Shown: piece by piece, positions 8,213 through 16,900 of the stretch
Position numbering within the stretch: position 1 is the first letter of the stretch
Layout of the letters: every line of letters begins with the position of its first letter
Assembly: GCA_903885885.1 (NCBI GenBank)
Contig: CAISKJ010001442.1
Coordinates: forward strand, 1 to 17,799
Source of the DNA: an uncultured delta proteobacterium
GTDB taxonomy: Bacteria; Myxococcota_A; Polyangia; Polyangiales; Ga0077539
Reading direction: 5' to 3'
DNA: 17,799 nucleotides
Translations under genes and position numbers: made by a program
The notes under the pieces: model-generated
The model's database searches: none
Seen by the model: only the letters and a program-made list of their open reading frames with translations
Told to the model about the DNA's origin: nothing

Positions 8213-9637
8213 TCACCAATTGGCGCGCACTCCAACCATCGCCTCGACACGCGTCCAATCGATGGGCTGGGTGCCATTGGGGGGAGTCTTGAAGCCCGAG
8301 ATAAGGGTCTCAGCGCGAATAGTAGCGTTGATACCGAAAATCTCGTTCATTCTATACTCGCCGAACACAGTTCCATCGATTCGCGTCGCGTTAAATCGCC
8401 CCGTCGTCGGGTCAAAGTCGCCACCGATATCAGGGCTCGAGAGAGCAACACCAGCTCGGGGGTCACCACGTCGACGCGTAAGATAACCGTACTGATAGAG
8501 CCCGACCCCCGCGTCTACATTGAGCACGAAGCGTCCGCCGAAGCTCTGCATGTAGCTGGCGTACCCGCGGTTGCGAATAAAGTAATTACCGAAGTAGCTT
8601 TGCTGCACGTCTCGAACGAATCCGCCGCGAAGTTGAGAACGAGCATCAATAATCCACTGTACCTCAGCCTGGCCGATCGGGGTGTCAGCGTTGTCACCCA
8701 ATTCGTAGAACGTCGCCGCATACCCTGCCAACACCGTCAGCGAGACGCGATTGGTCAGCAGTCCGGCGAGGCCAAAACGCGTTGACATGGGAGTCGCGCT
8801 AAACAACCCTCCGGAATAGGTCTCCGGGTCATTGATATAGCCGATACGGCCCACAAATCCCTCCCACACGAGCGCCGTCTTGGGGAGGAACCTCCAACGC
8901 ATCCTCGCGAAACCCGTGTGCGTCAGCGAGTTGTTACCAGGAATTTCGTCGAAGAGAGTGGCTTGAATGTTGTAGCCAAACCGGAGTTCAAAAACCCCAC
9001 GACCGGGGGCGTACGCGATCTCGACATTGCCAAGCAGCGTATTGCGGTTAAGCCCTCGAGCATTTCCCGGAGTTCCGAGAAACCCATCTTGGCCGCCCGG
9101 TTGGATCAGCCGGACGAAGTCAGCTCCAATCCCAAACTGCCAGGTACGTCCAGGAAAGAAATCGAAGCGCAGCGAACCCTGAGCGCCGAGATTTCGAAGC
9201 GCACCGAGGCTAATACCTGACTGCAGCCCGATCCACTCGTTGTAAACGAGACCGACTCCGCCGCGGAAGTTCAGCGTAGGAAGGGCGGTCGTCGGCGAGT
9301 CGGAGTTGGCTGTACGCTGGGCTCCAAGCGTCGATACGTAGAAAGTCGGTGTAACGCGAAGGCGGAGCGCAGGCCTGATACTGTTGGAGAGTGAACTGCT
9401 GGTGTAGAATGTATTAGAGTCGAAACCGAAGTCCGCACCAACCCCAGGATGGAGCTCGAAATTACCGGTGCGAATACCGCGCCCTTCGAGAAGTTGGCGG
9501 TTCTGAAGCCAGACCTGTCGATCACCGAGGCCAGTGTTCGCCCAAGGGAGACCCGAACCGCCCCCTTGCGCGATCGCCTCTCGCGACGCGCCGAAAAGCA
9601 GCACAGAAACCGCCGCCGATACCAGTCGCCTCTTCAC
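8213..9637 (-). CDS. Outer-membrane beta-barrel protein, GltH-like position
   Basis: A 474-residue protein starting at GTG 9637. The start is fixed by GAGGAG (9646-9651) 8 nt upstream and by a clean signal peptide right after it: MKRR, a hydrophobic core, and a likely cut after AIA (residue 23). The mature protein is rich in alternating aromatic/hydrophobic strands with Gly and Asn turns, for example GVGADFGFDSNTFY, GNVEIAYAPGRGVFELRFGY and RVSLTVLAGYAATFY. It ends in a strand closing with Trp (VGVRANW), the usual C-terminal aromatic signature for BAM-assembled barrels. No plug or enzymatic domain is seen. In M. xanthus a predicted barrel, GltH, follows GltG, so the position matches with one extra small gene in between. 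Barrel sequences diverge quickly, so assignment to GltH rests on gene order more than on sequence. Probable role: outer-membrane part of the envelope assembly encoded by the neighbouring genes. Confidence 0.85.
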   Translation of the reverse strand: MKRRLVSAAVSVLLFGASREAIAQGGGSGLPWANTGLGDRQVWLQNRQLLEGRGIRTGNFELHPGVGADFGFDSNTFYTSSSLSNSIRPALRLRVTPTFYVSTLGAQRTANSDSPTTALPTLNFRGGVGLVYNEWIGLQSGISLGALRNLGAQGSLRFDFFPGRTWQFGIGADFVRLIQPGGQDGFLGTPGNARGLNRNTLLGNVEIAYAPGRGVFELRFGYNIQATLFDEIPGNNSLTHTGFARMRWRFLPKTALVWEGFVGRIGYINDPETYSGGLFSATPMSTRFGLAGLLTNRVSLTVLAGYAATFYELGDNADTPIGQAEVQWIIDARSQLRGGFVRDVQQSYFGNYFIRNRGYASYMQSFGGRFVLNVDAGVGLYQYGYLTRRRGDPRAGVALSSPDIGGDFDPTTGRFNATRIDGTVFGEYRMNEIFGINATIRAETLISGFKTPPNGTQPIDWTRVEAMVGVRANW

Positions 9638-9645
9638 GATGCCTG

Positions 9646-9651
9646 CTCCTC
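9646..9651 (-). promoter_or_regulatory. Ribosome binding site that fixes the GTG start of the barrel gene
   Basis: GAGGAG on the - strand, 8 nt before GTG 9637. A near-ideal Shine-Dalgarno and spacing support the GTG start, which leads directly into the signal peptide. Confidence 0.7.
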
Positions 9652-9688
9652 GGATTCCTGAAGCGTCATGCCAGAAACAGTGATCTTA

Positions 9689-9708
9689 TCCGGTGTCACA
9701 GTACCGGA
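9689..9708 (-). terminator. Candidate hairpin over the stop codon of the two-cysteine protein gene
   Basis: TCCGGT (9689-9694) and ACCGGA (9703-9708) are a perfect 6-bp inverted repeat around an 8-nt loop that contains the TGA stop (9696-9698). One G-U pair could extend the stem. On the - strand transcript the stem is followed by UAAGAUCACUGUUUCU, which has some U but no immediate U-run. It could pause transcription or set how much of the barrel and VWA genes is read, or protect an mRNA end. It could also be chance. Confidence 0.25.
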
Positions 9709-10271
9709 CTGGTTACCAGCGGCCGCTCCGGAAGCAACGTATCTGGGGTAAGACTGGTGGTATCCTGTTCAGCGATATTCGGATCTACGATCAGCGTCAG
9801 GCGAGTGTCGCGATCAAACGTCCCAGTGTCCTCGCCGATACACGCCCGAGCCTCACTCTCGAGGTTCTGAGTGCGTGAGCGAAAGATCGTCATGAGCTGA
9901 AACTCATGATTACGCTGACCGTCGTTGTTGATCGTCACCGCGGTTTGCAGGAGATCTTGATGCTCACGCGCCGAGCGAAGGGTCACATCGATTTGAGTCA
10001 ACTTGTCGTTGAGGCAGTTGACCTTGATAATGTCGCGCTCTTGTCGAGCACGATCGAGAAGATCGCTTACCTGCCTACGCGTCGACGTGACGGTGTCGAT
10101 CACGTGTCCGGCCTCTCGAAGCTGATCGGGCCCCGAAAGTTGTGCGACGCGCTGGCTTCGAATCTCCGCCGCACCGCTCCCCTGCGGAGAGGATTGCGCT
10201 CGCGCAGCCCCAAACGAGAACCCGATGCTCAGCAGTACACCGAGGGAGATGTGTGAAAGCGTACGCTTCAT
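9696..10271 (-). CDS. Small secreted coiled-coil protein with two cysteines
   Basis: The frame stays open to 10322, but I place the start at ATG 10271. It has GGAAGGA (10279-10285) 7 nt upstream, it begins a good signal peptide (MKRTLSHISLGVLLSIGFSF, cut after ARA, residue 25), and the longer version would run through a strong promoter. The product is 191 residues. After the signal peptide, residues 50-140 are a predicted coiled coil rich in Arg, Gln, Glu and Leu. Cys86 (in VNCLNDKLTQ) and Cys144 (in ARACIGED) are the only mature cysteines and could form a disulfide in the periplasm. The tail (152-191) is acidic and proline-containing (DPN, TPD). I recall similar small proteins beside AgmX/PglI-type genes in myxobacteria, but no function or established name. 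Its place between the GltG-like and barrel genes suggests a periplasmic linker or chaperone of the assembly. Confidence 0.85.
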   Translation of the reverse strand: MKRTLSHISLGVLLSIGFSFGAARAQSSPQGSGAAEIRSQRVAQLSGPDQLREAGHVIDTVTSTRRQVSDLLDRARQERDIIKVNCLNDKLTQIDVTLRSAREHQDLLQTAVTINNDGQRNHEFQLMTIFRSRTQNLESEARACIGEDTGTFDRDTRLTLIVDPNIAEQDTTSLTPDTLLPERPLVTSPVL

Positions 10272-10310
10272 GAGGGTTTCCTTCCGAACGGCCCGGACAA
10301 AGGCGGCCGC

Positions 10311-10338
10311 ACTATATTCCAAACGTCCGCCTTGTCAA
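10311..10338 (-). promoter_or_regulatory. Strong sigma70-like promoter inside the glt-like cluster
   Basis: On the - strand, TTGACA (10333-10338, a perfect -35) is followed after 16 nt by TATAGT (10311-10316, -10). Transcription should start near 10304, giving an untranslated leader of about 33 nt before ATG 10271 that contains the ribosome site GGAAGGA. The promoter probably drives the two-cysteine protein, the barrel and the VWA protein as a separate unit. Confidence 0.75.
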
Positions 10339-10400
10339 CGACCGTTTCGAGCACCGACAAGCGAGACATTCTGATGCGTCGCGCCCCGCCGGCGTTCAGA

Positions 10401-10414
10401 CGAACATATGTCCG
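10401..10414. promoter_or_regulatory. Near-palindrome in the intergenic region, possible operator
   Basis: CGAACATATGTCCG is a 14-bp inverted repeat with one mismatched position per arm (6 of 7 pairs). GTTC (10394-10397) and GAAC (10417-10420) lie outside it as a loosely spaced second pair. It lies about 65 nt upstream of the -35 of the internal promoter, a suitable place for an activator. There is no other evidence that it binds a regulator. The rest of 10272-10466 holds the promoter and leader and nothing else I can identify. Confidence 0.25.
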
Positions 10415-10466
10415 CGGAACGATTGAAGACATTTCACGGAAAGTTTGGGCAACAGTTCGAGTGGGA

Positions 10467-11939
10467 TCAACTACCAGGTGCGAACGTAAACGGGAAGCTG
10501 AAGTCCACGCTCCCCCCCTCGGGTTGAGGGAATACAAGCCCTCGAATCCGCGACGCGACGCACGTACCCACCTCAGGTGCAGCCGAGAGTCCCGAACTTG
10601 ATGCGCTGGTTACACGACCAGCTGCACCAATCGTGAAGCGCACTTCGAGGCGCCCCGAGAGCGTCGGATTGTTGCGGAGCGCTCGTTCGTAGCACGACCG
10701 AATACCACCGAGTTGGCCGCGAATGAGCGAAGCTACGCGACCAGCGTCAATGTTGCCCTCGCCACCGATCGAATCACCGGAACCGAGGTCAGCGCTTCCT
10801 CGAATCACGCGTTCGCGAACGACCTCGCCACCCGAGCCGATATTCTCGCCTCCCCCAGCAACCGCCCCGGCAGCACCGAGCTGGCGGCCACCAAGCCCAC
10901 CACCAGCGGAAGCCGACAACCCGCTACGACGTACACCCGCACCGCCGGCAGCCGTCGAAATTCCACCGAGGTTGGCGAGGTCGCGCTCCGTACCAGCCAT
11001 GAGGCCTCCCGAAGCCAGCGCATCACGCGCGCTCCCCCGACCTGTATCCGTCACACCGGTGAGTGCGGCGAACTCCGCATTGTTCTGAAGAGCCGCGAGC
11101 GCGGCATTCGCTGCGCGCTCCGCGGACGCAGTCGCGGCATTGGCCTGTCGCTCCGCGCGCGCCCGTTGCTGCTCTGCGCTCGGGGCAGCGGCGTGTGCTT
11201 GTTGCTGGGGTTGGGCAGCTGCTTGTTGAGATGAGGGCTCTTGGGAGGCCTCCGTACTTTGCTCGGGCGGAGGCGGCTCCTCGGGCGCCGCCGGCTGCGA
11301 GACAAGGCGTACGAAAGCAGAGTCATTGAGGATGTTCTCGTCGACGATCGGGTCGTATACGTACTCCACGTACGCGACTCCAACGATCGTCATGAGCAGA
11401 AAAAAAGAAAAGCACGCATTGTAAGTCCAGTCGATATTCTTGAGCCATCCAGCTCGAATCGCCGCGGGCAACTGAGGCTTCGGCTGCGCAGGAGGAGGAA
11501 CGACGAACTGAAAGAGAAAAGTGATTTCTCCGACCTGAACTTTTCCGCGAGATTGCTCCGTCAGGGGAATCTGCCAATCGTTCCCCGCACGCTTCGCATC
11601 TCCAGACTTGCGCAGATCCTCGAGACTCTTGACACCTGAAGCGAGCGCCAGGCGACCCTCCATCCGATCTGTGAATCGAAGGGAGTAGGAGCCTGCCGAC
11701 ATCGGAAAGAGCTCGAAAGTCTCCGGAAGATCCTGTGCGGAGACAGTGAATGAGTTCTTCTCGCTCCGTCCGACGGACACAGTGTCCCGTTCACGGATGA
11801 TGCGCTCCTCCGTCATCTTGGTACCCTGAATGATACCAATGCGAAGAACCTTCGGCCCGGATGCAGTACGGGCCGCGGCCATCGCCATGGTCATAGCACC
11901 GGGGCGTTGACTTCCTTTGGGAGATTGGTTCTGCGTCAT
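10467..11939 (-). CDS. gltG: GltG/PglI-like protein: FHA-like domain, one membrane span, AgmX/PglI (TonB-like) C-terminal domain
   Basis: A 490-residue protein. ATG 11939 has AGAAGGA (11949-11955) 9 nt upstream. Order of parts: a short basic N-terminus; a cytoplasmic FHA-like beta domain (about 30-147, with VSVGRSEKNSF at 54-64 resembling the phosphopeptide-binding IGR..N signature); one membrane helix at about 173-194; a periplasmic Pro/Glu/Gln/Ala stretch (215-250) leading to an Ala-rich coiled coil (252-290); a Gly/Ala/Ser-rich linker (300-396); and the AgmX/PglI C-terminal domain (about 397-489, starting DAGRVASLIRGQLGGIRSCY) with Cys416 and Cys460. That domain is TonB-like and marks proteins thought to pass energy or force from the inner-membrane motor to periplasmic and outer-membrane parts. 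In M. xanthus GltG (PglI) is part of the gliding complex and works with AglR/Q/S-type TolQ/TolR-like channels; none of these channel genes is in the window. Whether the FHA-like domain still binds phosphothreonine is unknown. Confidence 0.8.
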   Translation of the reverse strand: MTQNQSPKGSQRPGAMTMAMAAARTASGPKVLRIGIIQGTKMTEERIIRERDTVSVGRSEKNSFTVSAQDLPETFELFPMSAGSYSLRFTDRMEGRLALASGVKSLEDLRKSGDAKRAGNDWQIPLTEQSRGKVQVGEITFLFQFVVPPPAQPKPQLPAAIRAGWLKNIDWTYNACFSFFLLMTIVGVAYVEYVYDPIVDENILNDSAFVRLVSQPAAPEEPPPPEQSTEASQEPSSQQAAAQPQQQAHAAAPSAEQQRARAERQANAATASAERAANAALAALQNNAEFAALTGVTDTGRGSARDALASGGLMAGTERDLANLGGISTAAGGAGVRRSGLSASAGGGLGGRQLGAAGAVAGGGENIGSGGEVVRERVIRGSADLGSGDSIGGEGNIDAGRVASLIRGQLGGIRSCYERALRNNPTLSGRLEVRFTIGAAGRVTSASSSGLSAAPEVGTCVASRIRGLVFPQPEGGSVDFSFPFTFAPGS

Positions 11940-12026
11940 TGCGATGGTTCCTTCTCGACTGGTTCGCCACGAGGGGTGTGTATTGCAAATGAAACCTGAA
12001 GGACAGCCAACTCTCCGTTACAATAA

Positions 12027-12380
12027 TCAGAACGGCGCCCTGCGAACGGCATCGATGATCAGCTGCAAAAACTGAATCGGTTGATCAAAATAGGTGTAAC
12101 CGAGGCTCGACCGCCCAGAGACAGAAAAGGCGTACGGGCGTTGAATCTCACCGCGAACTTCGATCGTGGTGCTCGCGACATAAACACGCCGACCATTCTC
12201 TGTCCGTACGGTCGTGTCAGCCGAGGCAGAATTAGCACCGGAAATCCCCGATCCTTCCGACGGCGATGTCTGTGCGATGGTTCCCTCTGCAAAAAGACAG
12301 AGCGAGAGCATCATGACTGCGCCAAAGTACTTGGACCGATGGATATTGATCTGACTCGGCATGCTGTGTTGGAAAGACAT
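12027..12380 (-). CDS. Small secreted protein at the GltF position
   Basis: The frame is open to 12407, but ATG 12380 is the better start: AGGGAG (12386-12391) lies 5 nt upstream. The product is 117 residues. A long N-region (about 18 residues, with His, Gln and Arg) precedes a hydrophobic core (AVMMLSLCLF, 21-30) and a likely cut after GTIA (residue 36). The mature protein is only about 80 residues: a Ser/Gly-rich start, then a compact C-terminal part with TTIEVRGEIQRPYAF (71-85) and an aromatic end (TYFDQPIQFLQLII). I do not recognise a named domain. Its place between the TPR lipoprotein and the FHA/TonB protein is that of GltF in the M. xanthus cluster. It starts 39 nt after the lipoprotein stop and 87 nt separate its stop from the next gene, so it is probably co-transcribed. 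Confidence 0.75.
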   Translation of the reverse strand: MSFQHSMPSQINIHRSKYFGAVMMLSLCLFAEGTIAQTSPSEGSGISGANSASADTTVRTENGRRVYVASTTIEVRGEIQRPYAFSVSGRSSLGYTYFDQPIQFLQLIIDAVRRAPF

Positions 12381-12419
12381 CTCTTCTCCCTGACGAAGTC
12401 CAGTCACAGTCGAATCACT

Positions 12420-13967
12420 CTAGTTCGGCGTAACGGCAGGCAACGCGGAGGGCGCTGCACCTTCAGTTGGAGTCACAGGCGAATCGGTCTGCGTCGCAGA
12501 AGGAGCAGCGGGTGTCGAAACCGCGGGCTGGGCTGTCGGAGGCGTCTCGACAGGAGCCGGGACAGCGCGACGGGCGGCAGCCTGCGCACGCTGAAGCGCA
12601 CGCTGGGCACGCTCGATCTGTTGAGGAAGCCTGGAGAGTTGTGCCTCGACGTCGTCTCGGCGTACGTTCGAGGCATACTGCGTCCCCAATACGTCCCGGT
12701 ATCGCGTGAAGGCAGATTGGGCCTGCTGTAGAAGCTGAACCTTGCGCTGAAGCGAATCGATATCAGTTCCCGCGATTCCGCGAGCTTGTTCGGAGTAGAG
12801 GCGTCCGGTATTGTAGTGGACCTCGACGAGTCCAGGCTCGAGTTGCTGCGCCCGCTGAAACTCCGTCATCGCTTGCTCGAATTGAGCGGTAGCTCGCAAC
12901 GCATCCCCCAGGTTGAGATGGCTTTTGCTCCACGAGGGTGAAAGGGCGATTGCAGCCCGGAGTTGCTCGATCGCTTCGGCGTAGTTCCCCGCCAGAAGAA
13001 ACTGTACTCCGAGATTGTTTCGGGCTTCCGCGTATTCGGGATCTATTTCGACTGCACGACGAAACGAGACTATCGCCGCAGGTACGTTTCGCTCAACCTC
13101 CAGTTGGAGGAGGCCTCGAAGGTGCTGTACCTCGGCATTGTTAACGCCCGCGCCGTTGTTGGGATGATTGGGGTCAGAGCCGTTGATCAAATCGTTGACG
13201 ATATAAAGCGCGAGGTCCAGTCGTCCGAGCGCTCTGTAGCCCTCGGCAACCGCAAGCTTCGCGGGCACATTCCTCTCATCCTGTCGGAGAATTCGTCTCG
13301 CCTCTTCGATTGCATCTTGAGCGCGATTATTGAGCACCAACAATCGTGCATACTCTGCCCGAACGCGGGTGCTCTCAGGATGAGATGTTGCCATACCAGC
13401 GGCAAACGAAACTGCGTCCGAGAGTCGGCGCTGACGAATCAGCAATCTCGCCCTCCCAACCATCGCGAGCTCATAGTCTCCCTGAATGGCCAGACTCCGT
13501 TGGTAGAACGTATCCGCCGCAGAATCTTGCCCTTGTCGTTCTGCGATCACGCCAGCATTGTACGCAGCCTGGTGCGCACGCGCATCGGCCGCGAGCGCTT
13601 GTTCGAACGAAGAGCGTGCGGCGTCGAGTTGTCCCTGGCGCGCTGATTCTACCCCGCGTTGAAACGCTTCACGGGCTGCATCTGTCAAGACCTGATGCGA
13701 CGGATTGTCGATCGGTGCGGGCTCCGAACTCGCCGCCGGTACTGCCTGCGCAGGAGGAGATGCCTGGGGCACAGGGGCAGCCGGGGTACTTCCCTCGTCG
13801 ATCGCAGCAGCACTGCTCGGTGGGGAATTAGTCGTTTCGCCACCTGAACTCGACTGCGGAGTGTGTGCCGAAGAACCAGACCGAGACTGCTCCTCGCTGG
13901 TTGAAGCGCATCCTGCTTGCGCGGCCAGGAGAGACAGTATGATACACAGTCGGGAGTGCTTGGTCAT
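12420..13967 (-). CDS. gltE: TPR-repeat lipoprotein, GltE/AglT-like
   Basis: The frame runs open to 14144, but the extra N-terminus lies over the end of the upstream gene and is not signal-like. Two adjacent ATGs (13970, 13967) follow AGGGAG (13973-13978). I prefer 13967, because its 5-nt spacing equals that of the next gene. The product is 515 residues. MTKHSR plus a hydrophobic core leads to a lipoprotein site with Cys20 (LLAAQAGC). The -3 residue is Gln, not the usual Leu/Val/Ile, so lipidation is likely but not certain; Ala after the Cys favours the outer membrane. A Ser/Pro/Ala-rich tether (21-90) precedes TPR repeats (about 98-390), for example AAYNAGVIAERQGQDSAA and ARNNLGVQFLLAGNYAEAIE. 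A short coiled coil (440-470) and a Pro/Thr/Ala-rich tail follow. In M. xanthus GltE (AglT) is a TPR protein of the gliding machinery. Its stop is 39 nt from the next start. Confidence 0.78.
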   Translation of the reverse strand: MTKHSRLCIILSLLAAQAGCASTSEEQSRSGSSAHTPQSSSGGETTNSPPSSAAAIDEGSTPAAPVPQASPPAQAVPAASSEPAPIDNPSHQVLTDAAREAFQRGVESARQGQLDAARSSFEQALAADARAHQAAYNAGVIAERQGQDSAADTFYQRSLAIQGDYELAMVGRARLLIRQRRLSDAVSFAAGMATSHPESTRVRAEYARLLVLNNRAQDAIEEARRILRQDERNVPAKLAVAEGYRALGRLDLALYIVNDLINGSDPNHPNNGAGVNNAEVQHLRGLLQLEVERNVPAAIVSFRRAVEIDPEYAEARNNLGVQFLLAGNYAEAIEQLRAAIALSPSWSKSHLNLGDALRATAQFEQAMTEFQRAQQLEPGLVEVHYNTGRLYSEQARGIAGTDIDSLQRKVQLLQQAQSAFTRYRDVLGTQYASNVRRDDVEAQLSRLPQQIERAQRALQRAQAAARRAVPAPVETPPTAQPAVSTPAAPSATQTDSPVTPTEGAAPSALPAVTPN

Positions 13968-13978
13968 CATGTCTCCCT
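13967..13978 (-). promoter_or_regulatory. Ribosome site overlapping the stop codon of the upstream TPR gene
   Basis: On the - strand TGAGGGAGACATGATG combines the TGA stop of the large TPR gene, the Shine-Dalgarno AGGGAG and the two possible ATG starts of the lipoprotein gene. A ribosome finishing the first gene would be placed directly on the site of the second, so coupled translation is likely. Confidence 0.6.
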
Positions 13979-16900
13979 CACTCAGTGGCGAGCCTAGGCG
14001 TCGCGATCGGCGTGCTCTGGGAAATAGTAGCACCAGGGGCTTCAGTGTTAAACATTCCGGGCTGATACTGGAATACCTGCTGCCTTGCGAGAGCCTGATC
14101 GAGAAGCGGTCTGTTGTCCTCGGAACGAAGACGTTCGAGCGCACGTGACGAGAAATTCGTGGGGATGTTCTGAGTGCGGGCCGTGTTTACAGCGGTCGCA
14201 TAGTTGATGATCGCCAACTGCCGCTCTGCAGCCGACTCCTCGTCAAAGGCAGTCTGCACACGCTGCCGACGCTCATCCTGTTGCGCCTGCAAGCGATCGC
14301 GAAGCTCCTGTGCCTGATCACGAAGGCGTTGTGCCTGGTCCGGGTTCGCGCGATCGAGCCTAGTGGCGAGAGCTTCAAGGCGGGCGATCGCTTGTTCTGC
14401 ACGACTGAACTGTGCCTGCTCCTCACGGGACAACTCGATGAGTTCACCGAGCCGGGCCTCTTGCGTCGCCAGATACTCATGAGCCTCGCCTTGACGAGAG
14501 AGCGCCCCAATTGAGTACTCACCCCCACGCAGTGCGATTGTATCGCGAGCCGATGTGTCAATCGAGCGCAGCTGGTCCTTAAAACGCTGGATTTGCTGCC
14601 GAAGTGCCGTCGCATCACCACGCTGGAATTGCACTCGAGTGAAGGCCACGACTTGATCATCGAGATCTCGATAAAGCGCCTCTGCCGCCCAAGCCGCCGC
14701 CACCGAACCGGGCTGCTGCCCCGATGCACGGAACACCGTGGCCACCTCGCGAAGTGCACGTCGATACTGCGCGTCATTGTTTTGGCTGCGATACGCCAAA
14801 GCGATGTTGTACTGAGCCTGCACGCGGTACTGCGCGTTGTCGGTCGTGGCGGGCGCGCGGCGAATGTAGTCTTGCAGTGAGCGAATCGCCTCGCCCCAGT
14901 CACCCGAACGGAATGGAATTTCCGCAATACGGAACTCCGCCTCCGCACGCTCCCTGCCTGCGCTGGCCCGAGGCAAGAAGTTTTGCCAAGCTAGACGCGC
15001 TTGCGTCCAGCGTCCGAGATTGGTTGTGATCAACGCTACAGAAGCGAGCGAGTCATGAACATGCGCGTCGTGATCGGTCGCCGGACTGAAGCGTGTGTCC
15101 GTCGCGACGTTCGAGTAGTAGCGGATTGAATTGTCGTAGTCGAAGATGCGCTCGAGATTAACGCCAGCTCTGAAGTTGGATTGCTCGAGGATGTTGACCC
15201 GCTGCGTCAAGTCCTCTCCCGCGAGTTCCTGTCCAGCGGCATTCCGTGTCGAATTATAGTCCTGTGTGATGCGAATGTATGTTTGCGTTGCGGTGTCGAA
15301 TCGGTTGGTGCGCTCATATGCAAGTGCAGTGTAGAAAAGTGCGAGCGCAGCCTGCGGATGATTCCGATTCGCGCGTACGGCATCATCCATCTCACGTGCA
15401 GCGCGCTCGTAAAGAACCGCTGATTGATCGGCGGGAGCGCGCTCCGCCTGATGGTACAGTTCCATTGCGTGTCGAAACTGTGCAGCGCGAAGAACGTCAC
15501 CGATCGTACCAGAGGAAACACCGGCGCAGGTGCGCCCTGACTGCTCCCGCGCCAGCGACTCCAGATCATCCTGGCGATTTTGAAGTACGAGTAGGTTGTT
15601 CAAGTCCGCAAAGGTCGCCCCGGCAACCGTGGGATCTTCGCAATAGACCTCGAGGATTCGGCGGTACAGCGCTTCAGCCTCTTGAACCCGGCCGAATCGA
15701 AGGAGCGTCCTTGCGTTCAGGTAGGCGAACTTCGGTCGATAAGGCGGATTGTTCTCGGGATGTTGTGCGTCAATCTGCACCACATCGCGGAGCGCGGTTT
15801 CGTTGTCGAGATTGCGCGGAACCCGATTGGCATACGCAATTCTCGCGTCCATCAGTTGTTGCACGGCGTCAGGCATCTGAGCCTGCGTGACCTGGCCGTC
15901 GCTCACGGGTGCCTGCGAGCACTGCTCCGCTTGCTGGTCGTTAAGGATCGAGTTCCCTGCTTCGTCCAAGATTTCGTCGCGGCGCAGCCCCGCCCGCATC
16001 GCAATACAGGGATCGATCTGTCGGGCCTGCGCCTGGTTGCGCAAGAACATCTCAAGCGACTTTACGACCATATAGGCCGAAGCTACAAGGTATTGATCAT
16101 TCTCGTTGGAATCCCTCACCTGCGCATATGCGCGGGCCGACTCCATATAGTTCTTCGCCCAAAAGAGTGCGTCACCACGGTTGTAGCGAAACTCATAGGC
16201 GGCTTCGTCATTGGGATAATTGTCAATAAACTGTGTATATGCTTGAACGGCTGCAGCATACTCAAGGTCTGCCCTGCGAAGGGCGTCGACGGCGCGCCCC
16301 TGGAGCTCGGCCTGCTGTGGACCTTGGGCTGCGCGAGCCTGGCCAATGAGCGTGAGCGCCTCTTGGCGAAGTCGGCCCGCCGTTTGGTGGTGTTGGATCG
16401 CGGTGTCGTGGAGGGAGTTCCTAGCGATCTGCTCCGCGTATCGTTGCGCCTCAGGATGGTCGGGGTTCGCGGCCCACCACGCGGTTCCTTCCACGTATTG
16501 TGCGAGCCTGCCTCGTTCGTCGATTGCCTGGTCGAACTGACGCTGGCGTTCGTATGCGATCGCGATGCTCTCCGCAACCCGCGGAGCTTGGAAGTGCAGA
16601 GGGTACAATTCCAGAAACATCCGATACAGCGTGATAGCTTCGTAATACTTGGTCTGCTGAAAGTAGTCGTTCGCAAGTTCAAGATAGGCTTCGGGAGTCC
16701 ACGCCCGGTCCTGAGGAATGTAGGTCGGACGACCAGGGACGGCGGTCGGCCGGCTTGCAGCAGAGCCAGGTCCACGGCGGGAGAGGACCTGTGTCGCATC
16801 GAAAGGCGAAACGACACGCATGATACCAGCACAATCAAACGCCGGCCTCGAAGGATCTACCGGCGGTCGGGCCACCGATTCCACCAGAGATTGGCATCGT

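Noticed and set aside
11940..12026. Possible promoter before the FHA/TonB-like gene (TTGGCT, 17 nt, TGCAAT)
   Set aside because: Both boxes match poorly, and the gene can be read from upstream; not strong enough to list.
13971..14144. N-terminal extension of the TPR lipoprotein up to 14144
   Set aside because: It overlaps the end of the large TPR gene, and placing it upstream would bury the lipoprotein signal peptide 58 residues inside the protein.
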